NCBI RefSeq assembly: GCF_033118175.1
Contig: NC_083691.1
Coordinates: 61,594,001-61,658,000 of the forward strand
Reading direction: 5' to 3'
From: Dama dama
Taxonomy: Eukaryota > Chordata > Mammalia > Artiodactyla > Cervidae
DNA: 64,000 nucleotides
Shown here: positions 20,403 through 31,612 of the stretch, in pieces
Layout of the letters: every line of letters starts with the position of its first letter
Numbering within the stretch: position 1 is the stretch's first letter
Program-made: the position numbers and the translations under genes
Notes under the pieces: model-generated
Told to the model about the DNA's origin: nothing
Databases searched by the model: none
Seen by the model: only the letters and a program-made list of their open reading frames with translations

Positions 20403-20786
20403 TAGCTCACACAACCCCACAACAGCAGAAAACCCTCATTTCAAGTTCACACGGAATATAAACCAACATAGAACATATTCTAGACCATAAAATAAGCCTC
20501 AGTTAATTTAATAGGATTCAAATCAAAGTATGTCCTCTGACTATGAGGGAAATAAATTAGTGCCAAATAACAAAAAGTTATTTTGAAAATCCCCAAATGT
20601 ATGAAAATTAAAAGCACATGTAAAAATACCCATGGGCCAGAGAAGTAATCAAAAGGAAAAACGTATTTCGAATTGAGCAAAAAGAAAAACCATGTATTAC
20701 AATTTGTGAGAAGCAGCTAACATGGTCTTAAAGAGACAGTTACAGTATTAAATTTCCATATTAGAAAAGAAAAAATGATTATAAAC

Positions 20787-21103
20787 TGGATTTTCCTGGT
20801 GGTCCAGTGGTTACTAATCCATCTGCCAATGCAGGGGAACATGGGTCCAATCTCTGATCCTGAAAAATCCCACATGACACAGAGCAAATAAGCCTGTGTG
20901 CTGTGACTACTGAAGTCTGCGTGCCTAGAGCACATTTAGAGCCCATGCTCTGCAACAAGAGAAGCCATCACAAGGAGAAGTCTGTGTACTGCAGTAAAGA
21001 AGAATAGCCCTCACTTGCCACAGCTAGAGAAAGTCCATGTGTAGCAACGAATACCCAGCACAGCCAAAAATAAAATAAAAAAATAAATAAATCTTAAAAA
21101 AAA
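20787..21103 (+). mobile_element. CHR-2 SINE (cetartiodactyl) in L1
   Basis: It has GATTTTCCTGGTGGTCCAGT at the head, CTCTGCAACAAGAGAAGCCA and AGAAAGTCCATGTGTAGCAA internally, and a CAGCCAAAAATAAAATAAAA tail. This is the CHR-2 pattern found in cetaceans, hippos and ruminants. Flanking GATTATAAAC (20777-20786) and GGTTACAAAC (21104-21113) agree at 8 of 10 positions and are probably the target duplication. Confidence 0.88.
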
Positions 21104-21496
21104 GGTTACAAACCATTGACCTTCACTTTCACTTTAAGAACTTAAAAAGAGAATGAACAAATGAAACTCAAAGCAAGGAGAAGAAAGGAATATTGAGCAT
21201 CATGATAGAAATCAATTTAAAAGATAACAAAAATAATACAGAAAAATAAATAAAACCAAAAACTGATTCTTTGAGAAGGTAAAAATAATTTGATAAATCT
21301 ATAGTAAAACTGGTTAGAGAAAAGAGGAGATAAAAGTAACCAGTGTCAGGAATGAGAGAGATAATATCATTATGGATTTTAAAGATATTTAAAGGGTAAT
21401 AAAGGAGAATTTTATACCAGTATATTCTGTAAGTTACATTAAATGGACAAATTTCTTGAAAGATACAAACTACCAAACTTATTCAAGAAGAAATAG

Positions 21497-21691
21497 TGTG
21501 TGTTATTTGATCAGTTGTTTTTGATTCTTTGTAACCCCATGAACTGTAGCTTGTCTGGGTCCTCTGTACATGGAATTCTCTAGGCAAGAAAATTGGAATG
21601 GGTAGCTATTTCCTTCTCCAAGGGATCTTCCTGAACCAAGGATCGAACCTGAATCTCCAGCATTGCAGGCAGATTCTTTACCATCTGAGCC
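21497..21691 (-). mobile_element. Bov SINE, reverse orientation, 5'-truncated, in L1
   Basis: The BovB-like tail segment and GCAGGCAGATTCTTTACCAT then CTGAGCC are present, but the reversed head ACCAGGGAAGCC is missing. The perfect 12-bp repeat AAGAAGAAATAG at 21485-21496 and 21692-21703 defines both edges. The repeat is part of the host L1. Confidence 0.94.
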
Positions 21692-22783
21692 AAGAAGAAA
21701 TAGGTAACCTTAATAATCCTATATAAAATATTGACTTTATCATTTAAAACCTCACAAAGAAACCCCAGGGCCATGGGGTTTCATGATGAAATTAACTGAA
21801 CATTTAAGGAAAAAATTAATAATGATTCTATATAAACTTTTACAGAAAATTGAAGAGAAGAAAATATGTTTCAACTCAGTCTATGAGATAGTATGACAGT
21901 GATACCATAACAAAGATATTACAAGAAAATAAATTACAGACCAGTGGTCTTCATGATCATAAGATACAAATTTTTTACCAAAATGTTAGCAATCAAATGC
22001 AATCATGTATAAAAAGATAATGCATAATGACCAAGTGGTGTTTATTTTAGGAATGCAATGTTGAATTAACATTTGAAAATTAAGCTATTGAATTCACCAG
22101 TTTAACAATTTAAATATAATATGGTCATCTCAGTGGATGCAAAGCAGAACAAACCCAAAATGTTTTGACAAATTTCAATTCCATTTCTGATATAAGTACT
22201 CAGTAAACCAAGAATATAAGTAAACTTCCTGACAGTAATGGGCATTTGTAAAAAATCTAGAACTAACGTCTTACGTAATGATAACAGACTGAATGCTTTT
22301 CCCTAAGCTTAAGAACAAGACAAGGATGTCTATTCTTCTATTTTAACATTTTTGGAGGGTCTAGGTTGTACAATATGGCAAGAAAAAGGGAAAAAGGCCT
22401 TCAAATAAGAAAAGAAGTAAAAGTATATTTGTGCATAGTATTGTTGCCTATGTAGAAAAATTTCATAAAGCTACTAGAACTAATAAGTGAATTTAAGAAA
22501 GCTGTAAGATAAAAGATCAATATACATAATTCAATTACATTCTATATGCTAGCAACAAACCATCAGAAATTGAAGTAAAACATTTTATAATAGCATTAGA
22601 ACTATGAAATACTGTGGACATATATGATAAAAGTTGTGCAAGACCCATACTCCAAAAGCTACAAAACAAAGCCAAGAGGAATTAAGAAAGAAATTAAGGA
22701 GGACAGAAATAACTGGAGAAATGTACCATGCTCATGGATCAAGAGGTTCAATATTGCTAAGATGCTCTTCCAGTGTTCTATCT

Positions 22784-23158
22784 GTTCAGTTCAGTTCAGT
22801 TCAGTCGCTTAGTCATGTCCGACTCTTTGCGACCCCATAAATCGCAGCACGCCAGGCCTCCATGTCCATCACCAACTCCCGGAGTTTACTCAAACTCATG
22901 CCCATCGAGCTGGTGATGCCATCCAGCCATCTCATCCTCTGTCGTCCCCTTCTCCTCCTGCCCCCAATCCCTCCCAGCATCAGGGTCTTTTCCAATGAGT
23001 TAACTCTTTGCATGTGGTGGCCAAAGTATTGGAGTTTCAGCTTTAGCATCAGTCCTTCCAATGAACACCCAGGACTGATCTCCTTTAGGATGGACTGGTT
23101 GGATCTCCTTGCAGTCCAAGGGACTCTCAAGAGTCTTCTCCAACACCACAGTTCAAAA
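22784..23158 (-). mobile_element. BovB (RTE) LINE 3' fragment in L1
   Basis: It starts with four CAGTT units, then TCATGTCCGACTCTTTGCGAC, and ends at the point where related copies read ACAGTTCAAAAGCATC. The minus strand remains open across the element (part of 22813-23457), coding for the BovB C-terminal region. A short stretch of host L1 is missing at the junction. No clear target duplication. Confidence 0.93.
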
Positions 23159-24690
23159 AAGTCCCTTGAAAATTCCAGTGGACATTTTTTTGGAGGGTAG
23201 AAATTGACAAGGCTGATTCTTATATTCATATGGAAATGCAAGCAACCTAAAGTACCTAATAAAATTTTGAAAGAGAACAATGTTGGAAGATTTATTGTGA
23301 AGGTACAATAATAAGGGTAGTGTGGAACTGGCATAAACAGGTAGTCATTGGAACAGATTAGAGTTGAGAAGCAGACATACATGTCAACTGATTTCAAAGG
23401 CTGAAATTTATTGTTAGTTATAAAGAGAACATAGTGGTAAGGGAATATTCTTTTCAATTAACAGTGCTGGGACAATTGTATATTCACATGAAAAAACAGA
23501 AAGACAAAAAGAACTTCAGCCCACACTATATACGAAAATTAGCTCCAAATGGATCACAGACCTAAATAAAACCTTCCGGAAGAAGCATACAGGACATCTT
23601 TTGACCTAGGATTAGACAGAGATTTCTTGTATGTTCATTAACATATGGATCAAAAGCATGATTCAGAAAAGAAAAAAATTGAGAAATCAAATTTTATAAA
23701 AATTAAGAACTTCTGCTCTTCAAAAGTCACTCAAGATAATGAAAAGACAAATTACAGATAGGGAGAAAATATTTATAAATCACACATCTGATGAAAGACT
23801 TGTATCCAGAGCATTTAAAGAATCTCAAGATTTATTTATAAGAAAATAATCCTTCTCCCCTTGGGTAAAAGATTTTAGACACTTTACCAAAAAAGTATAT
23901 ATTGATGACCAATTAAGTCCATGCTTATTAGTCAACATTGTTAGTTATAAAGGAAATGCAAATTAAAATCACAATGATATACTATTGTACATCTAAAAGA
24001 ATGTCTAAAATAAAAGTTACTGATCATTTTGAGTGTTGGCAGGATATGTAGCAACTAGAACCCTCACACAGTGCTGATGGAAATGTAAAATGATGAAACA
24101 GTTTTGAAAACAGTTTGGCAGTTTCTTAAAAGTTAAACATACATCTACCAGATGATCCATCCATTCTACTTCTAGGTATTTATCCAAAAAAAAGAAAGCA
24201 TATGTTCATGAAAAAACGTGTCTAAGACTATTCATAGCTCTCTGTTTTGTAGTTGCCAAAAATTTCAGCAACTCAAATGTCCATGAACAGTTGAAAGGAT
24301 TAAAAAAATGTGGTATATCCATAAAATGGACCATTACTCAGGAATAAAAATTATCTATTGATACCTACAAAGTGGCCGAATATCAGAGTAATTATTCTGA
24401 GTGAAAGAAGCCAGATGAAAAAAAGAGGATATATGATTCCATTTATAAAAAAATATGGAAAATGCAAGCTAAACTATAGTAATAGAAAGCTGATAAGTGG
24501 TTACCTGTGAATGAGGTGAAAGTGGAGAGAGGTAGGAGTTTGGGATTCTCAAGTGGCATGAGGAAACAATATTCTGATTTAATGATGGTTTCAGAGTGTA
24601 TATGTCAAAATTTATACACTTTAAGCATGTAGAGGTTATGGTATATCAGCTATACCTGAATGAGGTTGTTGAGAAACAATAAAAATATAT

Positions 24691-24920
24691 TTAAGCTACT
24701 TATATTTCTTAACAAAATAAATACCTGGATTCAAGTATTTATACTTTTGTATATTAAAATTGTGACTCATTAAATAAGAGGGGTGCTCAGAACTCTCTGG
24801 GGGTTCTAGAAGATCACAGCATATAACTGATAGTGTTTATCTAACCTTTACATTATATCATGCTATTAATTAGGCAGGAATGCATTTGCCATAGAAAGTC
24901 CATGCCAAACTCAAAGACAC
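24691..24920. other. Unassigned AT-rich sequence
   Basis: Sits between the L1 3' end and the MER5 relic. No feature recognised. Confidence 0.4.
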
Positions 24921-25032
24921 ATTCTGATTCAGGAGGTCTGGATTGGGTGAGACAAGGAATCTGCATTTTTAATGGGTCTTTTAAGATATTCTATTGCAAG
25001 TGAGTCATGGGCCACACTCAGAGAAATATTGG
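24921..25032 (+). mobile_element. MER5-type hAT-Charlie MITE fragment
   Basis: ATTCTGATTCAGGAGGTCTG, GAATCTGCATTTTTAATGGG and GGGCCACACTCAGAGAAATA follow the second half of MER5A/B in order. Confidence 0.7.
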
Positions 25033-25112
25033 TCAAAATCTCAACAACAGTGGAATCTCCTCTCTCTCTTCCAGTTTGGCTTGTGTTTGGTTCTCCATAG
25101 GCTAACTGACTT

Positions 25113-26065
25113 ATTCTTGTTGTTGTTCGGTTGCTAAGTCATATCTTACTCTTTGCAACTCTATGGGCTGCAGCACACCAGGTTTCCTTGTCCTTTACCA
25201 TCTCCTGGAGTTTACTCAAACTCATGTCCATTGAGTCAGAGATGCCATCCAACCATCTAATCCTCTGTCATCACCTTCTCCTCCTGCCCTCAATCTTTCC
25301 CAGCATCAAGGTCTTTTCAAGTGAGTCAGTTCTTCGCATTCAGTGGCCAAAGTATTGGAGTTTCAGCTTCAGCATCAGCCCTTCCAATGAATATTCAGGA
25401 TCGATTTCCTTAAGGATGGACTGGTTTGATCTCCTTGCAGTCCAAGGGACTCTCGAGAGTCTTCTCCAACCCCATAGTTCAAAAGCATCAATTCTTCAGC
25501 ACTCGGCTTTCTTTATAGTCCAACTCTTATATCCATACATAACTACTGGAAAAACCATAGCTTTGAGTAGACGGACCTTTGTTGGCAAAGTAATGTCTCT
25601 GCTTTTTAATATGCTGTCTAGGCTGGTCATAGCTTTTCTTCCAAGGAGCAAGTGTCTTTTAATTTCATGGCTACAGTCAACATCTGCAGTGATTTTGGAG
25701 TCCAAGAAACTAAAGTCTCTCACTGTTTCTATTGTTTCCCCATCTATTTGCCATGAAGTGATGGGACCAGATGCCATGATCTTAGTTTTCTGACTGTTAA
25801 GTTTTAAGCCAGCTTATTCACTCTCCTCTTTCACTATCATCAAGAGACTCTTTAGTTCTTCACTTTCTGCCATAAGGGTGGTGTCATCTGCATATCTGAG
25901 GTTATTGATATTTCTCCCAGCAATCTTGATTCCAGGTTGTGCTTCATCCAGCCTGGCATTTCTCATAATGTGCTCTGCATATAAGTTAAATAAGCAGGGT
26001 GACAATATACAGCCTTGACATACTCCTTTCCCAATTTGGAACCAGTCTGATGTTCCATGTCTATG
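25113..26065 (-). mobile_element. BovB (RTE) LINE, about 0.95 kb, with RT motifs on the minus strand
   Basis: Starts at TTGTTGTTCGGTTGCTAAGTC (tail side) and extends to the RT block B. On the minus strand, 25814-26110 encodes GKGVCQGCILSPCLFNLYAE and LRYADDTTLMAES, so the catalytic YADD is retained. The adjoining frame (25496-25777) continues with ITSWQIDGETIETVRDF and the post-RT region. The two are separated by a stop near 25795-25815. The 5' half of the element is absent. Confidence 0.95.
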
Positions 26066-26274
26066 TCCACTAACAGATGTCGATGAACATATTTTTATGT
26101 CTATGAACATGGCTATTGTTCAGACAATAGAAGGCTGAGCCTTTGGAGACTCGGCAGAGACATTCTTGGGCTTTGCTTACCTACTGGCTTAGGTGTCAGT
26201 AGTTCCCTTTTGAGTTTCATAGACTTCCTCCTACAGTTGCCCTTGAGGGCTGTATAATTTGTTAGTTGCTTAAT
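26066..26274. other. Unassigned sequence
   Basis: A short interval between BovB and L2. The right part may be diverged L2, but I cannot show it. Confidence 0.35.
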
Positions 26275-26745
26275 GGATCAAATCATTCTTCTACTTAAAA
26301 CCTTTGGGAGGCTTTCCATGGCTGGCAGGATTAAAATCAAACTCCTGACCTATAGCTTCTGTGTGATCTCCACCCTCACTGCCCCTCCTATTGCTCCACC
26401 ACCAAGTGCCAGCCACCCCTGGACTTGGCTCTTAGTATTTAAACATACCAAGAAGTCCTTTCTCCCCTCAGACATCTGTCATGCATTTTCTTCTTCCTAA
26501 AAGTTTTCTTTGGCTGCAATATGGCTGGTTTCTTTCATGGTTTATGCTTCATCAAAATGTCACCTCCTAAGGAAAACCTTTCCTGACCACACTTCCTGGA
26601 GATGGCTCTCTTCTCTCTAGTTATTCTTTGTCCCATCTCTTATCACAAGTTGTATATTTCTTATTCAACTTTTTATGTTCTCTTCACTAGGATGTAAGCT
26701 CTATTAAGGTAGGGTGATGTCTGGTTTGCTCACTGTAATATCATT
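26275..26745 (+). mobile_element. L2 LINE 3' portion
   Basis: A long match in order: CTTAAAACCTTTGGGAGGCT, AAAATCAAACTCCTGACC, CAAAATGTCACCTCCTAAGG, AAAACCTTTCCTGACCACAC, CACTAGGATGTAAGCTCTAT. These are the familiar L2 3' segments (aaaccctccagtggctccc ... aaatgtcacctcctcagagaggccttccctgacc ... ctagaatgtaagctcc). The final ATTTGTTGAATG end is missing. Confidence 0.92.
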
Positions 26746-27695
26746 ATTGGTAGAATAATGAATTGCTCCTCCAAGATCCCCTAATTTTTGCAAACACTAT
26801 GTCAATGTGCTAAATAGAGTTCTTACAGCTGAAGGTCTTGGCCATCAGTATTTTCAAAATTGTTACTAAAGCACAACAAAGCAGGGCGAAGGATTCAGTG
26901 TGGATAGAGGACAGCAAGTATACATTTGCTACCAAACAAACTTCCTGGTTGTGTTCACCCAGGAGTCAACTCCCACTGTGGAGAGATAAGAAAATGGGTT
27001 CAAAAACGGAGTTCAGGGTTTAGGTGAGTTCCGCTCGGCTTTAGTCCTCTCTGGTTTTGATAGGACTCCAAGCAGGACTGGGCTCCTGGCAGTTTGGCTG
27101 GGGTAGGCCGTGGTCAGGTGATCTGTGCCTTACTGGCTTTTACAAGAAGATAGGAAATGAGTGAGTGTTTTTGCGCTTGCAGCGTGGAGAGCACCATATT
27201 TGTATGTAAGCTCTGAAGCCAGAAAGGCGGGTCATGGTCATGACTGCTCCATTTTACTACTGAGTTTAACATTTAAAATTAATGAAGGCAGGAGTCTAAT
27301 GGGCAGCGTCACTATGTGCCACAGGAAGCTCTGATCCCGAGAGGTAAAAAGCTGAGCTGCCTTGAAGAAGATACATTTCCTTTGTGGAATCTCTTTGACT
27401 CCACACTTTTTCTCTCAAAACATTTTCCACCTTACTTCCAGTTGTTTTCTCTTGGTTTTTTGGTTGCTTCTCGTTTCTCTCATTTTTCCTAGATTTCCCC
27501 CTTCATATCCAGCTCTATTTTATAGTTTCTCTCTCTCCATCTCTTTCCTCTCTATCTCTGTGACTCAGCTCCTGTCCTTTTCAGCTTTCTTCACCTTCTT
27601 CCTTTACTTGTCTTCATTTAAGATGATCCTGTGATGCCAGGGGCATTCTTCTTTCATCACTTTGAACCTAGTTCAGTGGTAACTGGCTATATTAA
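26746..27695. other. Unassigned sequence
   Basis: Contains a pyrimidine-rich stretch at about 27415-27615 with a 90-codon open frame (27362-27634) of low complexity. No known gene or repeat recognised. Confidence 0.4.
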
Positions 27696-29830
27696 TATCT
27701 ATGTGTATCTGTTTAAAATGATATACTTTCCTGGTTAATTGAATATATTTAGTATTGTAAGATGTTCCTCTTTATCTCAAGGAATGATTTTTGCAATAAA
27801 TTCTTCTTTGATATTAATAATTTAGCTATACAAACTTTATTTTGGTTAGTATTTGCATAGTTTTTTTTCCCCATCTTTTCTTTTCAACCTTTTTGCATGA
27901 TCATATTCAATGAGTGTCATGTAGGCAATATTTTTGGGTTTTTGTCCTAATAGTCTTTCTCTTTTAATCAGAACATTTTATGCATTTTCCTTTTAAAGTA
28001 TTTATGGATATATGGGTTTAAATATATACTCATATTTGTTTTATATTTATCTTACCTATAGTATTCCATGCTCTCTCCTTTCTTTTGAATTGATTTTTTA
28101 AATTATTTTCATTTTCTATTAGCTTGATACATTTTTTATTATAGTTATATTTTTGGTGATAACTATAGTAGTTACTCAAGAAATTTATACAAACATGCTT
28201 GACATAACAAGTATAAAATAAGAATGTTCATCATTTACTAGTTAAAGCAAAGACCCTAGAATAGTGTATATTTTTCCTCTTTCAACTTTTATGTTATTGT
28301 TATTATTTTTAATTTATAGATACTTAAAATCTTATAAAACAAAATTGTTACTGTTTTGTATAGCAAGTACTCATTTAACTTACATATTTGCTGTTCCTGT
28401 TACTCTTCATATCTTCCTGCATCTTTAAGCTTTCACAATGGAATCGTTTTCCTATGTATAGACATTTCCATTAGTTAAAGTCTACTGAAAAATTCTCTGT
28501 TATTGTGAAAAATATCTTGATTTCACTATTTTTCAAGGATATTTTACCTGAGTATAGGCTTTTAGGATGGCAGGTATTTTCTTAGCACTTTTAAGATATT
28601 ACTAACATTATTGTCAGGCTTGTGCTATTCTGATGGGAAATCAGATTTGTGAGTTCTATTGTTACTTCTTTAATTTTTCTTGGTTTAATTTAAAGATCCT
28701 TCTTTTTTGTTAATCACTTTTTATTTTATGATGAGCAGATATTAAAAAAAATTATATCCTGCTTAATAGTCATAGTAAGTGCTTCTTGAATTTATGCTTC
28801 TTTGTGTATTTCAGCAGTTTTGGAAAATGCTTTTAAATATTGCTCTTCCTCCATTCTCTCTCTCTTCTCCTTCTATGACAGGAGTTATATTACTTAGACC
28901 TTTTCTTCTCATGCAATAAGTCTCGATTTATTGTATACTTTTTTCTCTATTTTCCATCCTTTTGTCTTTCAGTGCTTTGTTTTGGACATCTTCTGACTTA
29001 TTTTGTAGTTCACCAATTAACTTTTCAGTTGTATTTAATCTGTTGTTATAATCTTCCATTTATTTAAAATTTGTAATTATTATAGTTTTTAGTACTGTAT
29101 TTTTTAGTGTCATTATTTCCATATTTTTAAAGTGGTTTTCAGTTGTTTGTTAGAACTGTCCATTTTGGCTTTAAATTTTTTGAATATATTAAGTAAGCAT
29201 AGTTATTTTAAAGCCTGTGTCTGATAACTATTTTCTGGGTCATACTGTATGTTTGGTTGTTTTTGATTGAATACCAGGTATTGCATATGAAAAAAAAATT
29301 AGGGTTAATTTGAGGCTTAGCATAATGGTATCGTACTCTAAAGAGGATTTAATTTATTCCTCACTGGAAGCTATGCCCTTGAAAATCCAAGGTCACCAAC
29401 TCCACACCTTAATCAGTATGGATGGGTCAAACATGGCTCCTGGTCCCTGGGAGGACTGGTTGATTTTCGATTCAACTTTACATTTAGGATAAGGCTGTGT
29501 CCCTTTAGTGTCCTAACCCCAAGCTTAAGGATTTGCTAGTTCCTCTGTCTTGGTGGGTCCTAAACTTTTTTTTCCCCTCTTTGCAAGACAGTCCGTCAGA
29601 AGGTCTATTAAGTTTCATACTTCTCAGCCATGTATCCTAGAGTTGGCTCAGACCCCAGAGTCTGGGTAGAAGTAACCTCAAATGCCAGACTGGGTTCTCT
29701 GGGTTTTCTTTTATTTTGGGGCTAGGTCCTGCGATTCTAACCTATCTTAAAACATTTCCAGTTTCAGATACTTTTTATATATTGCCCAGATTTTCTGGTT
29801 GTTCTCTTCATGAAGTTTTGTCCAAATTTT
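27696..29830 (-). mobile_element. Old L1 LINE, reverse orientation, 5' half
   Basis: Antisense L1 landmarks run in order. TTTGGTTAGTATTTGCATAG (ORF2 start region) is followed by TTTCAAGGATATTTTACCTG and GATGGGAAATCAGATTTG (ORF1), then CATTCTCTCTCTCTTCTCC. The 5' region follows, with GTCTGATAACTATTTTCTGG and GAATACCAGGTATTGCATAT. It is AT-rich and heavily mutated, with no coding frame preserved. Both edges are soft. Confidence 0.72.
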
Positions 29831-29844
29831 CTAGTCTGCCAATA

Positions 29845-29995
29845 CAAATAGGCACTGCTATTATGTTGCTGTGTAATTCTGGACAAATCATTTCCCATCT
29901 CTGGACCTCAGGTTTCATATCTATTTGATAAAAAAGATTAGACTGGAAGACATTCCCAAGCCATCTCTCAGCATTATTCTTGATCTGTAGTCTGT
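29845..29995 (+). mobile_element. MIR SINE
   Basis: GTTGCTGTGTAATTCTGGAC, AAATCATTTCCCATCTCTGG and ACCTCAGGTTTCATATC match the MIR core order. Confidence 0.75.
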
Positions 29996-30705
29996 ATGCA
30001 TGAGACCTGTGGGTTAGACTGTCAGTTTTTAGGGGGATGGCTTAGTTCTGCCTGCATAGCGCTGGCATCCTGCCCCACCTGGTCAAGGTAACTAGAAAGG
30101 CTTTGGAATGATGACAATGAACATGTTTGCTACTTTGGGGAGATTGAAAACATGTACTATAATGCTAGAATACAGCTAGCTTGCAATAAATACCCTACTT
30201 TCCATACTGGTGTGAAATGTAGGCAGGAATGTTTCATTTTTCTCTCACCCCAGAAATAGGAAGGATTCCCCAGGGTTATTTATCACAGTCAGAGGGAGAC
30301 AAATAAAGAACAGGGATGTTGTTAATTTACTCAGACTCCAAACTCAAAGTCCCTTTGATGGAACAGGGGCACTGGGAGAGCCCTGATGTAAAAGTTCTGG
30401 TGAACCATCTGGAGGGTCTGCCACTCATCTTAGTCTACATGAGCACAGACACCGCCCCCCAACACACACACCCACCCACCCCAAACATGTGTGCCTAATG
30501 ATGACCACATTACAAATGGACACATATGGTGGAAAGAGTTTCCAATGGGAATTTCAAAGCACTATCACTTTCATTCTAAAGGGATAATTTAGTTCATTTT
30601 GCCTCTGGTTCTTCATTTTAAAGAGTGGTTAGAATATCATCAGTATTTTATATACTCTTGTACCATTCCAGCTCTCAGGAAAAGTTCTTGCAGTACTACA
30701 TTAAC
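29996..30705. other. Unassigned sequence with a CA/C-rich tract
   Basis: No gene recognised. At 30451-30485 there is a C/A-rich low-complexity run (CCGCCCCCCAACACACACAC then CCACCCACC). Confidence 0.45.
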
Positions 30706-30875
30706 TCCTTTTGGGTTAAGAATGCGGAATCTGGGGCTAAATAGCCTAGGTTCAAATTCTTCCTCCTCCATATACAAGCAGTTGAATGTGGGACAATTTT
30801 CCTGCTTCATAGGTCTGTTGTGAGGATTAAATGAGTTTCTTTATATGAAGTGTGTGAGCTGTTTGGTGAGCTGTT
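30706..30875 (+). mobile_element. MIR SINE
   Basis: GCGGAATCTGGGGCTAAATA, GGTTCAAATTCTTCCTCC, AATGTGGGACAATTTTCC and TGTTGTGAGGATTAAATGAG are in MIR order. Confidence 0.75.
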
Positions 30876-30954
30876 GTTCGGGAAAACTGATATATTGGCC
30901 CTTCTGTGCTTGCATCTCTGAGTGTGTAATCCACAAGGCTTGAGGTAAAGTGAA

Positions 30955-31175
30955 ATGGGTAGAGTGCTGGATTCAGGGTCATGAGACCTGCTGTTGTGTT
31001 AGATTAGTTTTTAGATTAATTTCCAAAAGGTTTGGACCCCAGTTCAGCCCTCAAACCTTGCCTGTAACATAGGACAGTTACATGCTCATCTACTTCACAG
31101 GGTGGATCTCAGATGAAGTGATGGTTGTAGACATTTTTGCAAAAGCACTAAGTGCTGTATAAATGTGAGGGCCTG
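30955..31175 (+). mobile_element. MIR SINE, with internal divergence
   Basis: GTAGAGTGCTGGATTCAGGG and AGACCTGCTGTTGTG lead in. The middle is diverged, and the 3' end reads TACTTCACAGGGTGGATCTC and AAGCACTAAGTGCTGTATAA. Confidence 0.55.
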
Positions 31176-31612
31176 TCACTAATGGTGATGGAAGGGCCAT
31201 GATCCTTTGTAGGGATGGATTAAATGGAGAGGCTGCAGGAGAAGTGGAAGGAAGGGTGTGGTTCTGACATTTTACTTAAGCTTGTTCCTTTTCTGCAAAA
31301 CTGGAGTCTCGGCATTCCCAGTACTTGAGCTATCCTGCTGGGCTATCTGTGGGTGGGATTCTGATGGTCTCTTAGGATAAGTTTCGTGTTCCATTTCTCT
31401 TCTCTCAGGGTCTTGTCTTGGAGACTTTGAACTTGGTGTCTGGCATTGTGTCTATTTGACCCGGCAAGGGAATGCCAGACCCTGGCTCTCTGGAGTGAGC
31501 AGGAGGGTTAAAAGCCCCTCTGGAGTGACAAGGCAGACAGTAACTGTAGCATGGGAAGGACCAGGTATTGGGGCCAGACAGGGTGTGGTCAGAGCCAGGT
31601 CAGGATAAGCGA
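31176..31612. other. Unassigned sequence
   Basis: No gene or repeat recognised. Confidence 0.4.

Larger units (their letters stand above)
17570..24690 (+). mobile_element. Old mammalian L1 LINE, near full length, with seven nested insertions
   Basis: The order follows L1 from the 5' region (17570-18610), through an ORF1 remnant with an internal deletion, ORF2 endonuclease (19447-20404), the RT region (21115-22780), the ORF2 C-terminal part (23190-24430), and the 3'UTR ending at a short AATAAAAATATA near 24680. Recognisable ORF2 landmarks include AGTAAATGTAAATGGTCCA at its start and AATGTAAAATGATGAAACAG toward the end. At the position of the RT catalytic FADD the sequence 22427-22450 no longer encodes the Asp pair. 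Every frame is broken by stops. Insertions at 18611, 19230, 19643, 20323, 20787, 21497 and 22784 are listed separately. Confidence 0.88.

Noticed and set aside
25131..25793. 220-codon plus-strand open frame as a gene
   Set aside because: It is the antisense of BovB coding sequence. The real, decayed coding strand is minus. Similar antisense frames occur at 15038-15607, 22862-23200 and 31911-32183.
27362..27634. 90-codon hydrophobic, Ser/Phe-rich open frame as a membrane protein
   Set aside because: The DNA is a low-complexity pyrimidine-rich stretch, which automatically yields Phe, Leu and Ser codons.
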